From an uncultured Clostridium sp. (lineage in GTDB: Bacteria > Bacillota > Clostridia > Lachnospirales > Lachnospiraceae): DNA of 64,000 nucleotides. This document shows, piece after piece, positions 24,876 through 33,380 of this stretch. The DNA lies in NCBI RefSeq assembly GCF_900547735.1, contig NZ_URHZ01000006.1:37333-101332 (forward strand), read 5' to 3'. Each line of letters begins with the position of its first letter. The first letter of the stretch is position 1. The notes under the pieces were generated by a model, which was given only the letters and a program-made list of their open reading frames with translations, was not told where the DNA came from and made no database searches. The translations under genes were made by a program, and so were the position numbers.

Positions 24876-25856
24876 ATGAGAGCAGGGAAAAAGTGGTACG
24901 CAGCGGCGATGACATTGATGCTGGCTGCCGGGGTATTTACGGTAACATCCTTCGGCGCCAGTAAAAACAAGATTACTTCGGTCAAGCTGGAGCTGAAGGA
25001 TAATCTGCAGCTTGGGAGCGCGCTGGATGAGGATGAAGAACTGGAGATCGATACGACGGCGGATAATTACAGCGTTACGGAGTGGGAGATTGACAACGAG
25101 GGATTTACCTGGGGGCCTGAGCATAAGCCGAGGGTAAAAGTGACGATCTCTGCGGAGGACGACTATTATTTTTCAGTATCCAAAGACAAGGTGAAGATCA
25201 AGGGCGATGAGGCAACCGTATATAATACGAAAAAGGAAAATTCCCAGACCTTAATCGTTACGCTGGATCTGAAACCGATGTCCCAGAGAGTCGGCCCCAT
25301 TGAGTACGCGTATTTAAACGGCACGGTTGCAACATGGGCTCCGGCACAGGGGGCAGCGGCATACGAAGTTTACCTTTACCGCGACAGCAGGGCAGTGGGC
25401 AGCAAGAAAATCACAACGGAAACTACGCTTGACTTTGGTACGGCGATACGAAAAGACGGCGAGTATTATTATAAAGTCCGAGCCACAGGCGGCGAGGGGA
25501 TGAAGGAAGGTAAATTTACGGAGTCCGAGAGCAAATACGTCAGCCCTTCCGACGCGGCGGCCCTGGCCGGTTCGGGTAACGGCGCGGCGCAGAATAATTC
25601 GGAAGTCACCCCCGGACAGTGGGTGCAGGATCAGAACGGCTGGCGTTTCGTCAATCCGGATGGGTCCCAGACCACCAATAACTGGGCATTAATCAACAAC
25701 AAATGGTATTTCTTCGGAGAGAACAGCTATATGGTTACCGGATGGGTTCAGTGGAAGGAACTCTGGTATTACATGGGGCCGGACGGCGATATGCAGACGA
25801 ATTGCCAGACCCCGGACGGCCATACGGTGAACGGAGACGGAGTCAGGATCTCGTAG
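24876..25856 (+). CDS. Secreted protein with choline/glucan-binding-type repeats (paralogue 1)
   Basis: The 326-residue product has a signal peptide (about 1-28), a beta-rich domain (about 30-135) of unknown type, a fibronectin-III-like segment (about 138-220; WAPAQGAAAYEVYLYRDS) and two or three C-terminal cell-wall-binding repeats (WRFVNPDGSQTTNNWALI, KWYFFGENSYMVTGWVQ, LWYYMGPDGDMQTN). Such repeats bind choline or glucans on the cell surface. A close relative lies at 36350-37327. The function of the N-terminal part is unknown. Confidence 0.85.
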   Translation: MRAGKKWYAAAMTLMLAAGVFTVTSFGASKNKITSVKLELKDNLQLGSALDEDEELEIDTTADNYSVTEWEIDNEGFTWGPEHKPRVKVTISAEDDYYFSVSKDKVKIKGDEATVYNTKKENSQTLIVTLDLKPMSQRVGPIEYAYLNGTVATWAPAQGAAAYEVYLYRDSRAVGSKKITTETTLDFGTAIRKDGEYYYKVRATGGEGMKEGKFTESESKYVSPSDAAALAGSGNGAAQNNSEVTPGQWVQDQNGWRFVNPDGSQTTNNWALINNKWYFFGENSYMVTGWVQWKELWYYMGPDGDMQTNCQTPDGHTVNGDGVRIS

Positions 25857-25909
25857 CCGGACAAAAATAAATGAAACAGACGAAATGCGACAAAATGGAG
25901 GACAGAGAA

Positions 25910-26707
25910 ATGGCAGAAATAGGGTTTATCGGAATGGGAAATATGGGATATGCCATTCTGAAAGGACTTTTAAAGGTATACGGTAAAGAGGAAATTATTT
26001 TTACCGATGTCAACCGGGAAAGATGCGGGCAGGTCTCGGAGGAGACGGGGGTTGCTTCGGCGGCGGATAACGCGCAGTGCGCCGCTTCGGCCAAATATAT
26101 TGTGCTGGCGGTCAAACCCCAGTTCTTTGCACCGGTTCTCTCCGATATTGCGGGGATACTGACAACGGATCACATAATTATTTCCATCGCCCCGGGCATC
26201 ACGGTGGACAGTCTGAAGGAAAAGCTCGGGGAGGATAAGAGAATTGTCCGCGCAATGCCGAATACACCGGCTCTTCTCGGAGAGGGGATGACGGGAGTCT
26301 GCTATGAACCGTCCCTTTTCAATCCGGAGGAGCAGGAAACAATTAAAGCCTTTTTTGAGTCCTTCGGCAAGATGCAGATCGTGGAGGAGCGTTTAATGAA
26401 CGCCGTGGTCTGTGTGAGCGGAAGTTCGCCTGCCTACGTTTACATGTTCATCGAAGCTCTGGCCGACAGCGCCGTTAAATACGGCCTTCCGAGGGAGGCG
26501 GCGTATAAGATGGCCGCCCAGGCCGTAGCGGGCAGCGCCAGGATGGTGCTGGAGACGGGAGAACATCCCGGGGCACTGAAGGATAAGGTGTGTTCCCCGG
26601 GCGGTACGACGATTGCCGCCGTATCCGCACTGGAGGAGTACGGGTTCAGAAATGCCGTTATCAAGGCATCGGATGCCTGCTATGACAAATGTACGAATTT
26701 AAAATAA
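25910..26707 (+). CDS. proC: Pyrroline-5-carboxylate reductase
   Basis: The 265-residue protein has the N-terminal NAD(P) fold (IGFIGMGNMGYAIL) and the family signature near the C-terminus (AGSARMVLETGEHPGALKDKVCSPGGTTIA). It makes proline from pyrroline-5-carboxylate. The ATG at 25910 is chosen because AATGGAGG lies about 10 nt before it and the protein then starts as the family does. An in-frame ATG at 25871 has no such site. A terminator follows. Confidence 0.94.
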   Translation: MAEIGFIGMGNMGYAILKGLLKVYGKEEIIFTDVNRERCGQVSEETGVASAADNAQCAASAKYIVLAVKPQFFAPVLSDIAGILTTDHIIISIAPGITVDSLKEKLGEDKRIVRAMPNTPALLGEGMTGVCYEPSLFNPEEQETIKAFFESFGKMQIVEERLMNAVVCVSGSSPAYVYMFIEALADSAVKYGLPREAAYKMAAQAVAGSARMVLETGEHPGALKDKVCSPGGTTIAAVSALEEYGFRNAVIKASDACYDKCTNLK

Positions 26708-26735
26708 GAATTACCAGGCTGAAATAAGAATTACC

Positions 26736-26782
26736 AAGCCCGCCATGGAACCGTAAATACGGCATCATGGCGGGCTTTTTCT
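26736..26782 (+). terminator. Rho-independent terminator of proC
   Basis: AAGCCCGCCATG pairs with CATGGCGGGCTT, followed by TTTCTT. A short direct repeat, AATAAGAATTACCA, lies just before it (26704-26735). Confidence 0.9.
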
Positions 26783-26783
26783 T

Positions 26784-26908
26784 GATTCATAGGAAATTAC
26801 GTCCTATGAATCAAAAACGCTCCGCGAGGATGCACATGCCGCGCAGAGGTAAATGGTTGCAGAAGCAACCGCGCGGCAGCGCAAGAGTTCCGCGAGCGGA
26901 ACTCTTTG
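26784..26908 (+). repeat. Repeat R1, copy c
   Basis: Four hairpins in the same order as copy a (1389-1515). The last stem is GAGTTCCGC-GA-GCGGAACTC here and AATCCCGC-AA-GCGGGATT there: different sequence, same pairing. It lies between the proC terminator and repeat R2. Confidence 0.78.
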
Positions 26909-26910
26909 TT

Positions 26911-26952
26911 CAGTGGCAATGAAAAGTTCGCAAAAAATGCTTTTCGTTGTTT
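26911..26952 (+). repeat. Repeat R2, copy b
   Basis: CAATGAAAAG pairs with CTTTTCGTTG. It follows R1 copy c directly, which suggests that R1 and R2 are two parts of one unit split by 273 bp at the left end of the window. Confidence 0.68.
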
Positions 26953-26980
26953 GCCGGCGGACTGTTTTGCTGACGGATGC

Positions 26981-28867
26981 TTACCGTGTATCCTCCGAAT
27001 CCCCGGATGCAGCCTGGTTCCAGAGAACAATGGAAACCTCGAATTCCTGATCCCCCGGAGTCAGATAGAACTGGCCTCCGTTTTCCTTCACAAGGCTTTG
27101 GACACTGGAGAGCCCGATTCCAAATCCCTCATGTTTGGTTGAATGAACCCGGCGGCCTTCGGAGGAATACTCACCATTCCAGTGATTTTTAACACTGATG
27201 AGCAGATTTCCCTTTGAAATCCTGGAATATACGCTCACGTTCCGCATTTCACACGGAAGCTTTTCAGACGCCTCGATTGCATTTTCCAGGAGGTTTCCAA
27301 ACAGGAGGCCCAGGCTCCAGCCCTCCAGTTTGAGTACGGGAGGCAGAGTGACCTTCAGGATCAGCGGAACCTTTTTCTGTACGGCCAGCCGCTGATAATA
27401 AGCCAGCACCGCGCCAGCTGCATGGTTTTCACACAGAACCGGCCAGGAGGACTGTTCCGTGCTGCTCTCATAGCCCTTTATATAACTGTGCAGTTCATCG
27501 TACTGTTTCTGCCGTACCAGTTCATTCATCGTATTTAAATGATGGCGCAGATCATGCCGCATTCTTCTCGTCTGTTCAAAATTATCGGATATGAGGCGGT
27601 AGTTTTCCTCCTGAAGGGAGAACTGCCGTTTCATAAGCCGTATATTTTCCGACAGGGCGGCCCGCTGTGCATAGGCGGAAACCGTGTCGTACCATAGACC
27701 TCCGGCCAACAGGAGGATGAAGAGAAAACCTGCGTTTTCAACCGGCCAGCCAAAGCGCACCGGCTCAAAGACGGGCGCAGCCTGCTGGACCAGAATGGCG
27801 GCGGCGAGTACGCACAGGCCGGTAAGCAGCAGGCTGTTCATCCTTTCCCTCTGCTCTCTGTTGAGCAGGGCGGTGGTAATAAGCCAGCCGAAGAGAGCCA
27901 GTTTGTAGATGCCGAGAAACGCTGAGTAAATCATCATGGCATTCAGGCTGTGCCGCAATAACAGGGCCGGTACGGCAAAGGAGAGGCCTGCCGCAGTATA
28001 AGTGACGGCCATCACAAGGCGGCGCGGCCGGCCGTTTATCCCGCACAGGCTGCAGTGAAGCAGTGCGGCCTGTGCCAGGAACAGACAGAAGCTCACGTCT
28101 TCCAGATGATAGGTCCAGTACCCCGCCCCGAACAGATGGAAAAGAGGGTACATTACGTGGAAGGCGAACAGCAGGCTCACGGAGGCAAACTGACTCATCC
28201 CTTTTCCGTCTTTTCCGATCCGGATCCCGATCAGCAGATAGAGAAATCCAATGGTAAGGGAAGAAATTACCATGATACAGGTGCGCAGAAAACGGAAGGA
28301 AATTAAGTCCGATACGGCGGCTGCGGTGCCGAAAGCGGGAGGGTAGACCATGCCGCTGTAGTAGTGGTAGGAATCGGCTGCCTGAACTACAATTTCCGCC
28401 TGTCCTGCCGCCTGAAACGTGATCATTCCCGTACGGATTGACGGTTCTTCCAGCAGATCCGACACATTGCCGAGGCTGCTTACAAGACGGCCGTTCACGA
28501 AAACACGGGAAGCGGAGAAAATTTCAGGAAGTTCCAGTGCATATTCCCTTGTTTCCGGGGGCAGCAGGAGCTTCAGGCGGTAAGTGGCACAGCCGTGAGG
28601 CGAACCTTCCTGCCTTTGTCCCTGATGTCCGGCCTCAAAGCCGCCGTATTCGCCCAGGTAGATTAAAAGTGGTTCTCGGCCGTCAAATCTGCCCGGGTCA
28701 ATCAGTTCCTGGGAGTAGAATTCCCAGCCGTAGGTCAGGATGGACAAAAAATCCGTCTGCTCTGCACCGCGCAGATCCAGCACGCCGTTTTTTCCATATG
28801 GTTTGGAATATTGATATTTGTTGTCAAACCGGTATTGCAGGAAAATAAGGGCTGCGGTAAAAGCCAC
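26981..28867 (-). CDS. GHKL sensor histidine kinase with extracellular sensor and multi-helix membrane region
   Basis: The 628-residue protein has an N-terminal membrane helix, a beta-rich external domain (about 30-195) of the sugar-binding-like type seen before 7TM-DISM receptors (YRLKLLLPPETREYALELP, VFVNGRLVSSLG), about seven membrane helices (about 195-410), and a GHKL kinase core with MRHDLRHHLN near 445 and NLLENAIEASE near 530. This is the LytS/AgrC type that partners LytTR regulators, such as the one at the head of this operon. The start is uncertain: a strong AAGGAGG lies near 28920 with only non-standard codons at good spacing in this frame, so GTG at 28867 is a minimum start. Confidence 0.85.
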   Translation of the reverse strand: MAFTAALIFLQYRFDNKYQYSKPYGKNGVLDLRGAEQTDFLSILTYGWEFYSQELIDPGRFDGREPLLIYLGEYGGFEAGHQGQRQEGSPHGCATYRLKLLLPPETREYALELPEIFSASRVFVNGRLVSSLGNVSDLLEEPSIRTGMITFQAAGQAEIVVQAADSYHYYSGMVYPPAFGTAAAVSDLISFRFLRTCIMVISSLTIGFLYLLIGIRIGKDGKGMSQFASVSLLFAFHVMYPLFHLFGAGYWTYHLEDVSFCLFLAQAALLHCSLCGINGRPRRLVMAVTYTAAGLSFAVPALLLRHSLNAMMIYSAFLGIYKLALFGWLITTALLNREQRERMNSLLLTGLCVLAAAILVQQAAPVFEPVRFGWPVENAGFLFILLLAGGLWYDTVSAYAQRAALSENIRLMKRQFSLQEENYRLISDNFEQTRRMRHDLRHHLNTMNELVRQKQYDELHSYIKGYESSTEQSSWPVLCENHAAGAVLAYYQRLAVQKKVPLILKVTLPPVLKLEGWSLGLLFGNLLENAIEASEKLPCEMRNVSVYSRISKGNLLISVKNHWNGEYSSEGRRVHSTKHEGFGIGLSSVQSLVKENGGQFYLTPGDQEFEVSIVLWNQAASGDSEDTR

Positions 28868-28916
28868 GGTGCACAGCAGCCAGGAAAAGCGTTTGACACA
28901 ATTTGATGCGCTGATA

Positions 28917-31409
28917 TTACCGCCTCCTTATCATAAAAAAGCCGATTGCAGCGCCCGAGACGACTGCAGCCAGGCCGGCGGCAGCCCGTAAGAGATCGGG
29001 GGGAAGTTTCCGGCTGTTTGCAGAGACATTGCCGGAGATGTCTTCTTTCGCTGGGGAGTTAATTCCGGATTCACGGCAGGAGGCGTCAGTCTCTCCCGCG
29101 GCTATTGCCGCCGCTGTTGTCTCGTCTGATATAATACCTGAAGCGTCCATTCTTGTCCCTGATTCCATACCTGCCCCTGCTTCTGTACCTGTCCTTGCTT
29201 CTGTACCTGTCCCTGATTCCGTACCTGCCCCTGACTCCGTTCCGGGTCCGGTTAAGCCACCTGTCATGCTGGCGTCGGGCTCTATCGAGCTTCGGTTATC
29301 CTCATCTGAATGAGCGGATGAATCGCCGTTGCTGCTGTTTGAACTGCCTGATGAGCTACTGCCGCCGCCGGAGCCACTGAAAGAACCGTGATTTCCGCCC
29401 GGATCCGTTTCACAGCCGCTATCCGGTGCGGGAGGGACCGGTGGATTGTCAGGTTCGGGCGGACTCGGTGGATTGTCGGGTGCGGGTGGATTCGGCGGAT
29501 TGTCGGGTTCAGGCGGAGTGGGGGAAGGCTCCCCTTCATCTGAACCGCTGACGTCAAACAGACCTTCGGGAGCCTTGTTATGGCGTTTCCCGCCGCCCCG
29601 ATCTCCATCGACTGTCTGACTGAAGGAAAGTCCCCATATACCGTGGCTCACATTGAGCCCGCCGGAAAAGGGGTTAAGATCAGAGCGGGAATTCTGTTCC
29701 ACCTGGAACGTATAGCCGGTCCCATTTCTCAGTATCTCCTGCTTCAGGCCGGATATGGATAAAAAGTGATTGTTAACGGTTACATTCGGGGCGTCTGTGA
29801 TATTATACCAGTCAAGATTGGCGTTATCACAGCACCAGACGGTGAGTTCGGAGGTATCCGGGAAATAGACGGGATCGAGGTTATCATTTTCGAACAGGAA
29901 CTCCACCCGGTTGTTTTCATAGAGCTTCTCTTCCTTTGGGACTATGACAAAGGAAGGAAATTGCTCATAAACGGTAATTTTCAGAGTCAGCTCCGGCATG
30001 GAGGAAAAATCGAGAAGCCCGGAGTATTCACTGATGGAATCTTCTGAAAATTGTCCCCGTATGAAAGTATCGCCCGTCTGGTTCCAGTCGATGTGATCGA
30101 GAGCCTGCCGATCCCAGTCCACGTCGAGACGGACACTGTTCTTCCAGAGCCCCTGCCGCTCTCCGTAGAAAGCAAAGATTTTATTGAAAAAATCAATCTG
30201 CTCCTGTTCCTGTTCGCCTTTCAGCACTAATGTGTATAATGGCTGGATATTTCTCGGCGAGGTTCCGTAACCGAGTACCCGATAAGGTCCCTCTTCAATG
30301 GGAGTTGTATCCCAGCTGCCTTCATTCCAGGCATCTCCGCCCATCATGCCGCCGGAACTGATAAGTTCTGCTTTCAGGTCATTTTCTCCGGTTATCCGTA
30401 CCAGATCCGAGCAGGGATAATCCAGATTTTCCAGGTGCATATCGACGGCCTGAAACAGAGAATTCCCGCTGACACCGGAAATCATGAGCCGGTTATCCGA
30501 GATTAGCACCCGATTGGTGCGGGTAATATTGCTCCAGTTTTTACCGTCATCCACACTTTCATATAATTCCATTGCCATATCCGGTAAACGATAAGGCTCT
30601 CCCTCCATCAGGTAGTGAAGCGTCAAGGTATTTCCCGACACTTCCGGTTGGAAGGACAGAACACGTCTCTTCACAATCTGAAGAACAAAAGAAGGGAGAG
30701 CCGCATTGCCCCAATCGACCGGATAATCAATCAGACCCGGATCAAAGGTTCCGGTGATGGTGTACGTTCCCTCTCTGTCGAAATCCACTTCGGAAAAATC
30801 CCAGTCCACATCCACATAGAAAGAATCATCCAGATGGCCGTCCGGACCGTCCAGGTAGACTTCAACCGGATTCACATCCGATTCAAATGCTTCAATACCG
30901 TCACCCGGCTCAATGAGAACCGGCCTGCTGTCATAGAGGAAGTAATAACTGCAAAGCGTATATTCCAATTCCTGCTGTCCGGATAGCGGAGAAGATATTT
31001 CCTCCGGGGCGGCCTCGGACGGAGTGGCAGGCGCGGGAATCGGAGACGGAATGGGGACGTGGATGATATCATCAGCCGGTTCCTGCTCTGGCTCTGTAAC
31101 ATGATGCGTGTCATCCGGCGGTCCTGGCTTTAGATGATCGTCCGGTAAAGCGTCGCCTGGTGTCGCCGGTTGGGGCCGAAGGTTGTTACCGGCATCGCCG
31201 CCTGAGTTCTTATCAATATCATGCTCGCCTTCTGCATCTGCATTTCCGGGCGTCGCAGGATTCCCTCCTTTCGTATTTTTGCCCTCCGCGATTTCGGATT
31301 CCTGTCCCGAAGCAAATGCCTGGACAGAAGCGGCGCCTCCGAGCACCGAAGAAAGCAGAAAGGCAGTGCCCGTCACTGCGCAGATTAGAGCCCTCTGTTT
31401 TCGGTTCAT
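28917..31409 (-). CDS. Large secreted, membrane-anchored surface protein of unknown function
   Basis: The 830-residue product has a signal peptide (about 1-33), a Pro/Thr/Asp-rich stretch (about 45-150), two tandem beta-rich modules (about 150-335 and 395-600) that share a DVDWD...GTF/GQF pattern, a Pro-rich linker built on PPEPDNPP units (about 635-670), Gly/Ser and Thr/Gly/Glu-rich low-complexity stretches with short TGTE-type repeats (about 675-770), and a C-terminal membrane helix ending in RRR. No LPXTG motif is seen (LPPDL precedes the helix), so anchoring is probably by the helix. Its start overlaps the LytTR regulator stop by 4 bp, and the GHKL kinase follows, so it is embedded in a signalling operon. 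Confidence 0.82.
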   Translation of the reverse strand: MNRKQRALICAVTGTAFLLSSVLGGAASVQAFASGQESEIAEGKNTKGGNPATPGNADAEGEHDIDKNSGGDAGNNLRPQPATPGDALPDDHLKPGPPDDTHHVTEPEQEPADDIIHVPIPSPIPAPATPSEAAPEEISSPLSGQQELEYTLCSYYFLYDSRPVLIEPGDGIEAFESDVNPVEVYLDGPDGHLDDSFYVDVDWDFSEVDFDREGTYTITGTFDPGLIDYPVDWGNAALPSFVLQIVKRRVLSFQPEVSGNTLTLHYLMEGEPYRLPDMAMELYESVDDGKNWSNITRTNRVLISDNRLMISGVSGNSLFQAVDMHLENLDYPCSDLVRITGENDLKAELISSGGMMGGDAWNEGSWDTTPIEEGPYRVLGYGTSPRNIQPLYTLVLKGEQEQEQIDFFNKIFAFYGERQGLWKNSVRLDVDWDRQALDHIDWNQTGDTFIRGQFSEDSISEYSGLLDFSSMPELTLKITVYEQFPSFVIVPKEEKLYENNRVEFLFENDNLDPVYFPDTSELTVWCCDNANLDWYNITDAPNVTVNNHFLSISGLKQEILRNGTGYTFQVEQNSRSDLNPFSGGLNVSHGIWGLSFSQTVDGDRGGGKRHNKAPEGLFDVSGSDEGEPSPTPPEPDNPPNPPAPDNPPSPPEPDNPPVPPAPDSGCETDPGGNHGSFSGSGGGSSSSGSSNSSNGDSSAHSDEDNRSSIEPDASMTGGLTGPGTESGAGTESGTGTEARTGTEAGAGMESGTRMDASGIISDETTAAAIAAGETDASCRESGINSPAKEDISGNVSANSRKLPPDLLRAAAGLAAVVSGAAIGFFMIRRR

Positions 31410-32128
31410 AGCGGTGTACCCGTCATAGAGGCGGTCAGAAAACGCCCATACTCCCTTTCAAAGATTTTTTCACACGTACGGCTTAAGGGGATTTTTTCCC
31501 CGGTTTTAAGATAGATATCGCAGCCACACCGTTTGTCGATATAGTCCATGTTAAGCAGAAAGCTTCTGTGAGTGCGCAGAAAACGGCTGTCCGAGATCTG
31601 TCCGGCGACGGTTTCTAATGTGGAACGCAGAGTAATATCCCTGCCGGCATGGACAATGGTCTGATTTCTGAATACTTCCACATAACGGATATCCTTAAGA
31701 GGTACGAGAATTTCACGGCCGCCGGAGAGAAAGGAGGCACATCTGGCCGAGGAGGCGAGTACGTCCCGGCATCGTGAAAGCGCCTGGCAGACGTGTTCGT
31801 ATGTAATCGGTTTGACCAGATAGTGCTCCGCGTCCACTTCATAACTTCTGGCATAATGATCCGTACTGACGGTCACAAAGATGATAGAGCAGGAATTGCC
31901 TTCTGCACGGAGCGTTTCCGCCAAATCCATACCGGAAACAGGGGACATATAGATATCCAGAAACAGGATTCCGATATCCGGATCCTGACGGGCTTGTTCT
32001 AAAAGTGAGTCGCTTTTGCTGAATTCTAAGATTTTATAATCAAGGGTATTCTCACCCGCATAGCGGCATATAAACCCACGCAGTTGGTTTCGTATTGTTT
32101 CATCGTCATCACAGATTGCAATTTTCAC
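31406..32128 (-). CDS. LytTR-family response regulator (minus-strand operon)
   Basis: The 240-residue protein has a receiver domain (AICDDDE near the start, phosphorylated Asp in GILFLDIYMSP, Lys in LVKPITYEH) and a C-terminal LytTR DNA-binding domain (about 135-235; IRYVEVFRNQTIVH, FLRTHRSFLLNMDYID). The GTG at 32128 is chosen because AAAGGAAG lies 7 nt upstream and the protein then begins VKIAICDDD. An ATG 30 nt upstream is possible. It is first in an operon with the surface protein (4-bp overlap) and the GHKL kinase, and divergent from a second LytTR regulator. Confidence 0.9.
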   Translation of the reverse strand: MKIAICDDDETIRNQLRGFICRYAGENTLDYKILEFSKSDSLLEQARQDPDIGILFLDIYMSPVSGMDLAETLRAEGNSCSIIFVTVSTDHYARSYEVDAEHYLVKPITYEHVCQALSRCRDVLASSARCASFLSGGREILVPLKDIRYVEVFRNQTIVHAGRDITLRSTLETVAGQISDSRFLRTHRSFLLNMDYIDKRCGCDIYLKTGEKIPLSRTCEKIFEREYGRFLTASMTGTPL

Positions 32129-32359
32129 AAAAAATCTTCCTTTCAGGGGTATTGTCATATTCTTTTTTTATAGCATAGAAAATTAACTGCCGCAAGGGAA
32201 ATTAAAGCCATTTGTCCCGCTTTACTTCCAATTATCCCCAGTTGGTTGCCGGAAGCGGAATTTCGCCCTATTTTTATATTATTAGGAGGGGAATATTCCG
32301 CGAAGCGGCAGCTTAGATGGTACTGAATAGTTACGAATGCTTAACATGGGGGACTGGTT

Positions 32360-33088
32360 ATGGTAGTGGCAATTTGTGATGATGACAAAGCGGATCGGAC
32401 ACTCGTCGGCGTTCAACTGGCACAGAAGATGAAGGGACGCAGCGAAGCCCTGGAAATTACATATTTTGATTCTGGGGAAGATCTGATTGAGCAATACGAG
32501 GACGGCAACAGGAAATACGATCTGATTTTCCTGGACATCTGTATGAAGTTTATGAATGGGATCGAGGCGGCGCGTCAGATACGCGGCTATGATGGAAAAG
32601 TGGCAATCATTTTCCTGACATCCAGCCGGGATTATGCGATTGACGGATACTCGGTCCGGGCCATTGATTATTTGCTGAAACCGCTGGAGACGGGCAGGCT
32701 GGAGGAGGCCTTAAACCGTTTTATGGTAGAACGCTATCCCAGGATCAGGCAGAGTCTTCTGGTGGTGGGCAAAAACACGGGGCGGAGAATCGCATATGAC
32801 GATATTATGTATATTGAGAGCATCAGGATGAACCTCCGGATCGTCTGTAACAATGGGATAGAACATACAATCCGCAAGAAGCTGGACGATGTTCAGGCCG
32901 AATTGACCGGCGCCAGATTTTTAAGATGTAACAGAAGTTTTATTGTCAATATGGATTATATTGCAGATGCAAAAGACGATTTTACAATGGATAACGGAGA
33001 TAAAATACCGATTAAAGTACGTGAAAAGAAACAGCTTCGGAAACAGTATTTTGACTATATTATGAGTCAGGAATGGAGGCTGGCTTAG
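32360..33088 (+). CDS. LytTR-family response regulator (plus-strand)
   Basis: The 242-residue protein has a receiver domain (AICDDDKADR, IFLDICMKF, YLLKPLETG) and a LytTR domain (IMYIESIRMNLRIVCNNG, FLRCNRSFIVNMDYI). It is related to, but clearly different from, the regulator on the opposite strand, with 231 bp between the two starts. No kinase gene follows; the next gene encodes a leucine-rich surface protein. It may share the GHKL kinase at 26981-28867. The ribosome-binding site is a weak GGGGA. Confidence 0.9.
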   Translation: MVVAICDDDKADRTLVGVQLAQKMKGRSEALEITYFDSGEDLIEQYEDGNRKYDLIFLDICMKFMNGIEAARQIRGYDGKVAIIFLTSSRDYAIDGYSVRAIDYLLKPLETGRLEEALNRFMVERYPRIRQSLLVVGKNTGRRIAYDDIMYIESIRMNLRIVCNNGIEHTIRKKLDDVQAELTGARFLRCNRSFIVNMDYIADAKDDFTMDNGDKIPIKVREKKQLRKQYFDYIMSQEWRLA

Positions 33089-33147
33089 ACGGCCACCGTG
33101 CAGGGAGTGAACCGTAACCTTAGACGGGACGGGGCTTTAAGAAAGGG

Positions 33148-33184
33148 ATGAAAAACGGCATGATTTTTGTATCGTAAAACGTGA
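33148..33184 (-). promoter_or_regulatory. Candidate LytTR direct repeats upstream of the leucine-rich protein
   Basis: On the minus strand CACGTTTTACGAT and TGCCGTTTTTCAT are related sequences about two helical turns apart (24 bp between CGTTTT cores), ending about 23 bp before the -35 box at 33207. LytTR sites are paired direct repeats with roughly this spacing. This is a visual match only. Confidence 0.35.
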
Positions 33185-33206
33185 CTTTTAGCACACCCGG
33201 ACGGCT

Positions 33207-33235
33207 TTGACAGGGAACTGTGATATATTTATCCT
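33207..33235 (+). promoter_or_regulatory. Promoter of the leucine-rich surface protein
   Basis: TTGACA, 17-bp spacer, TATCCT. A TAAAAT 5 bp further downstream is an alternative -10. Confidence 0.55.
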
Positions 33236-33380
33236 AAAATAATTCCCGGCATGTTAAGGGCAGTATATCGGACAGAAATATGGCAGGGATAAGATTATGA
33301 AATCGGGAGGTATACGGAAAAAGAATAGAAAAAACAGTCATAAAGATGAAAGGATGAAACAGGAAAAAGGAGGAAAAAAG

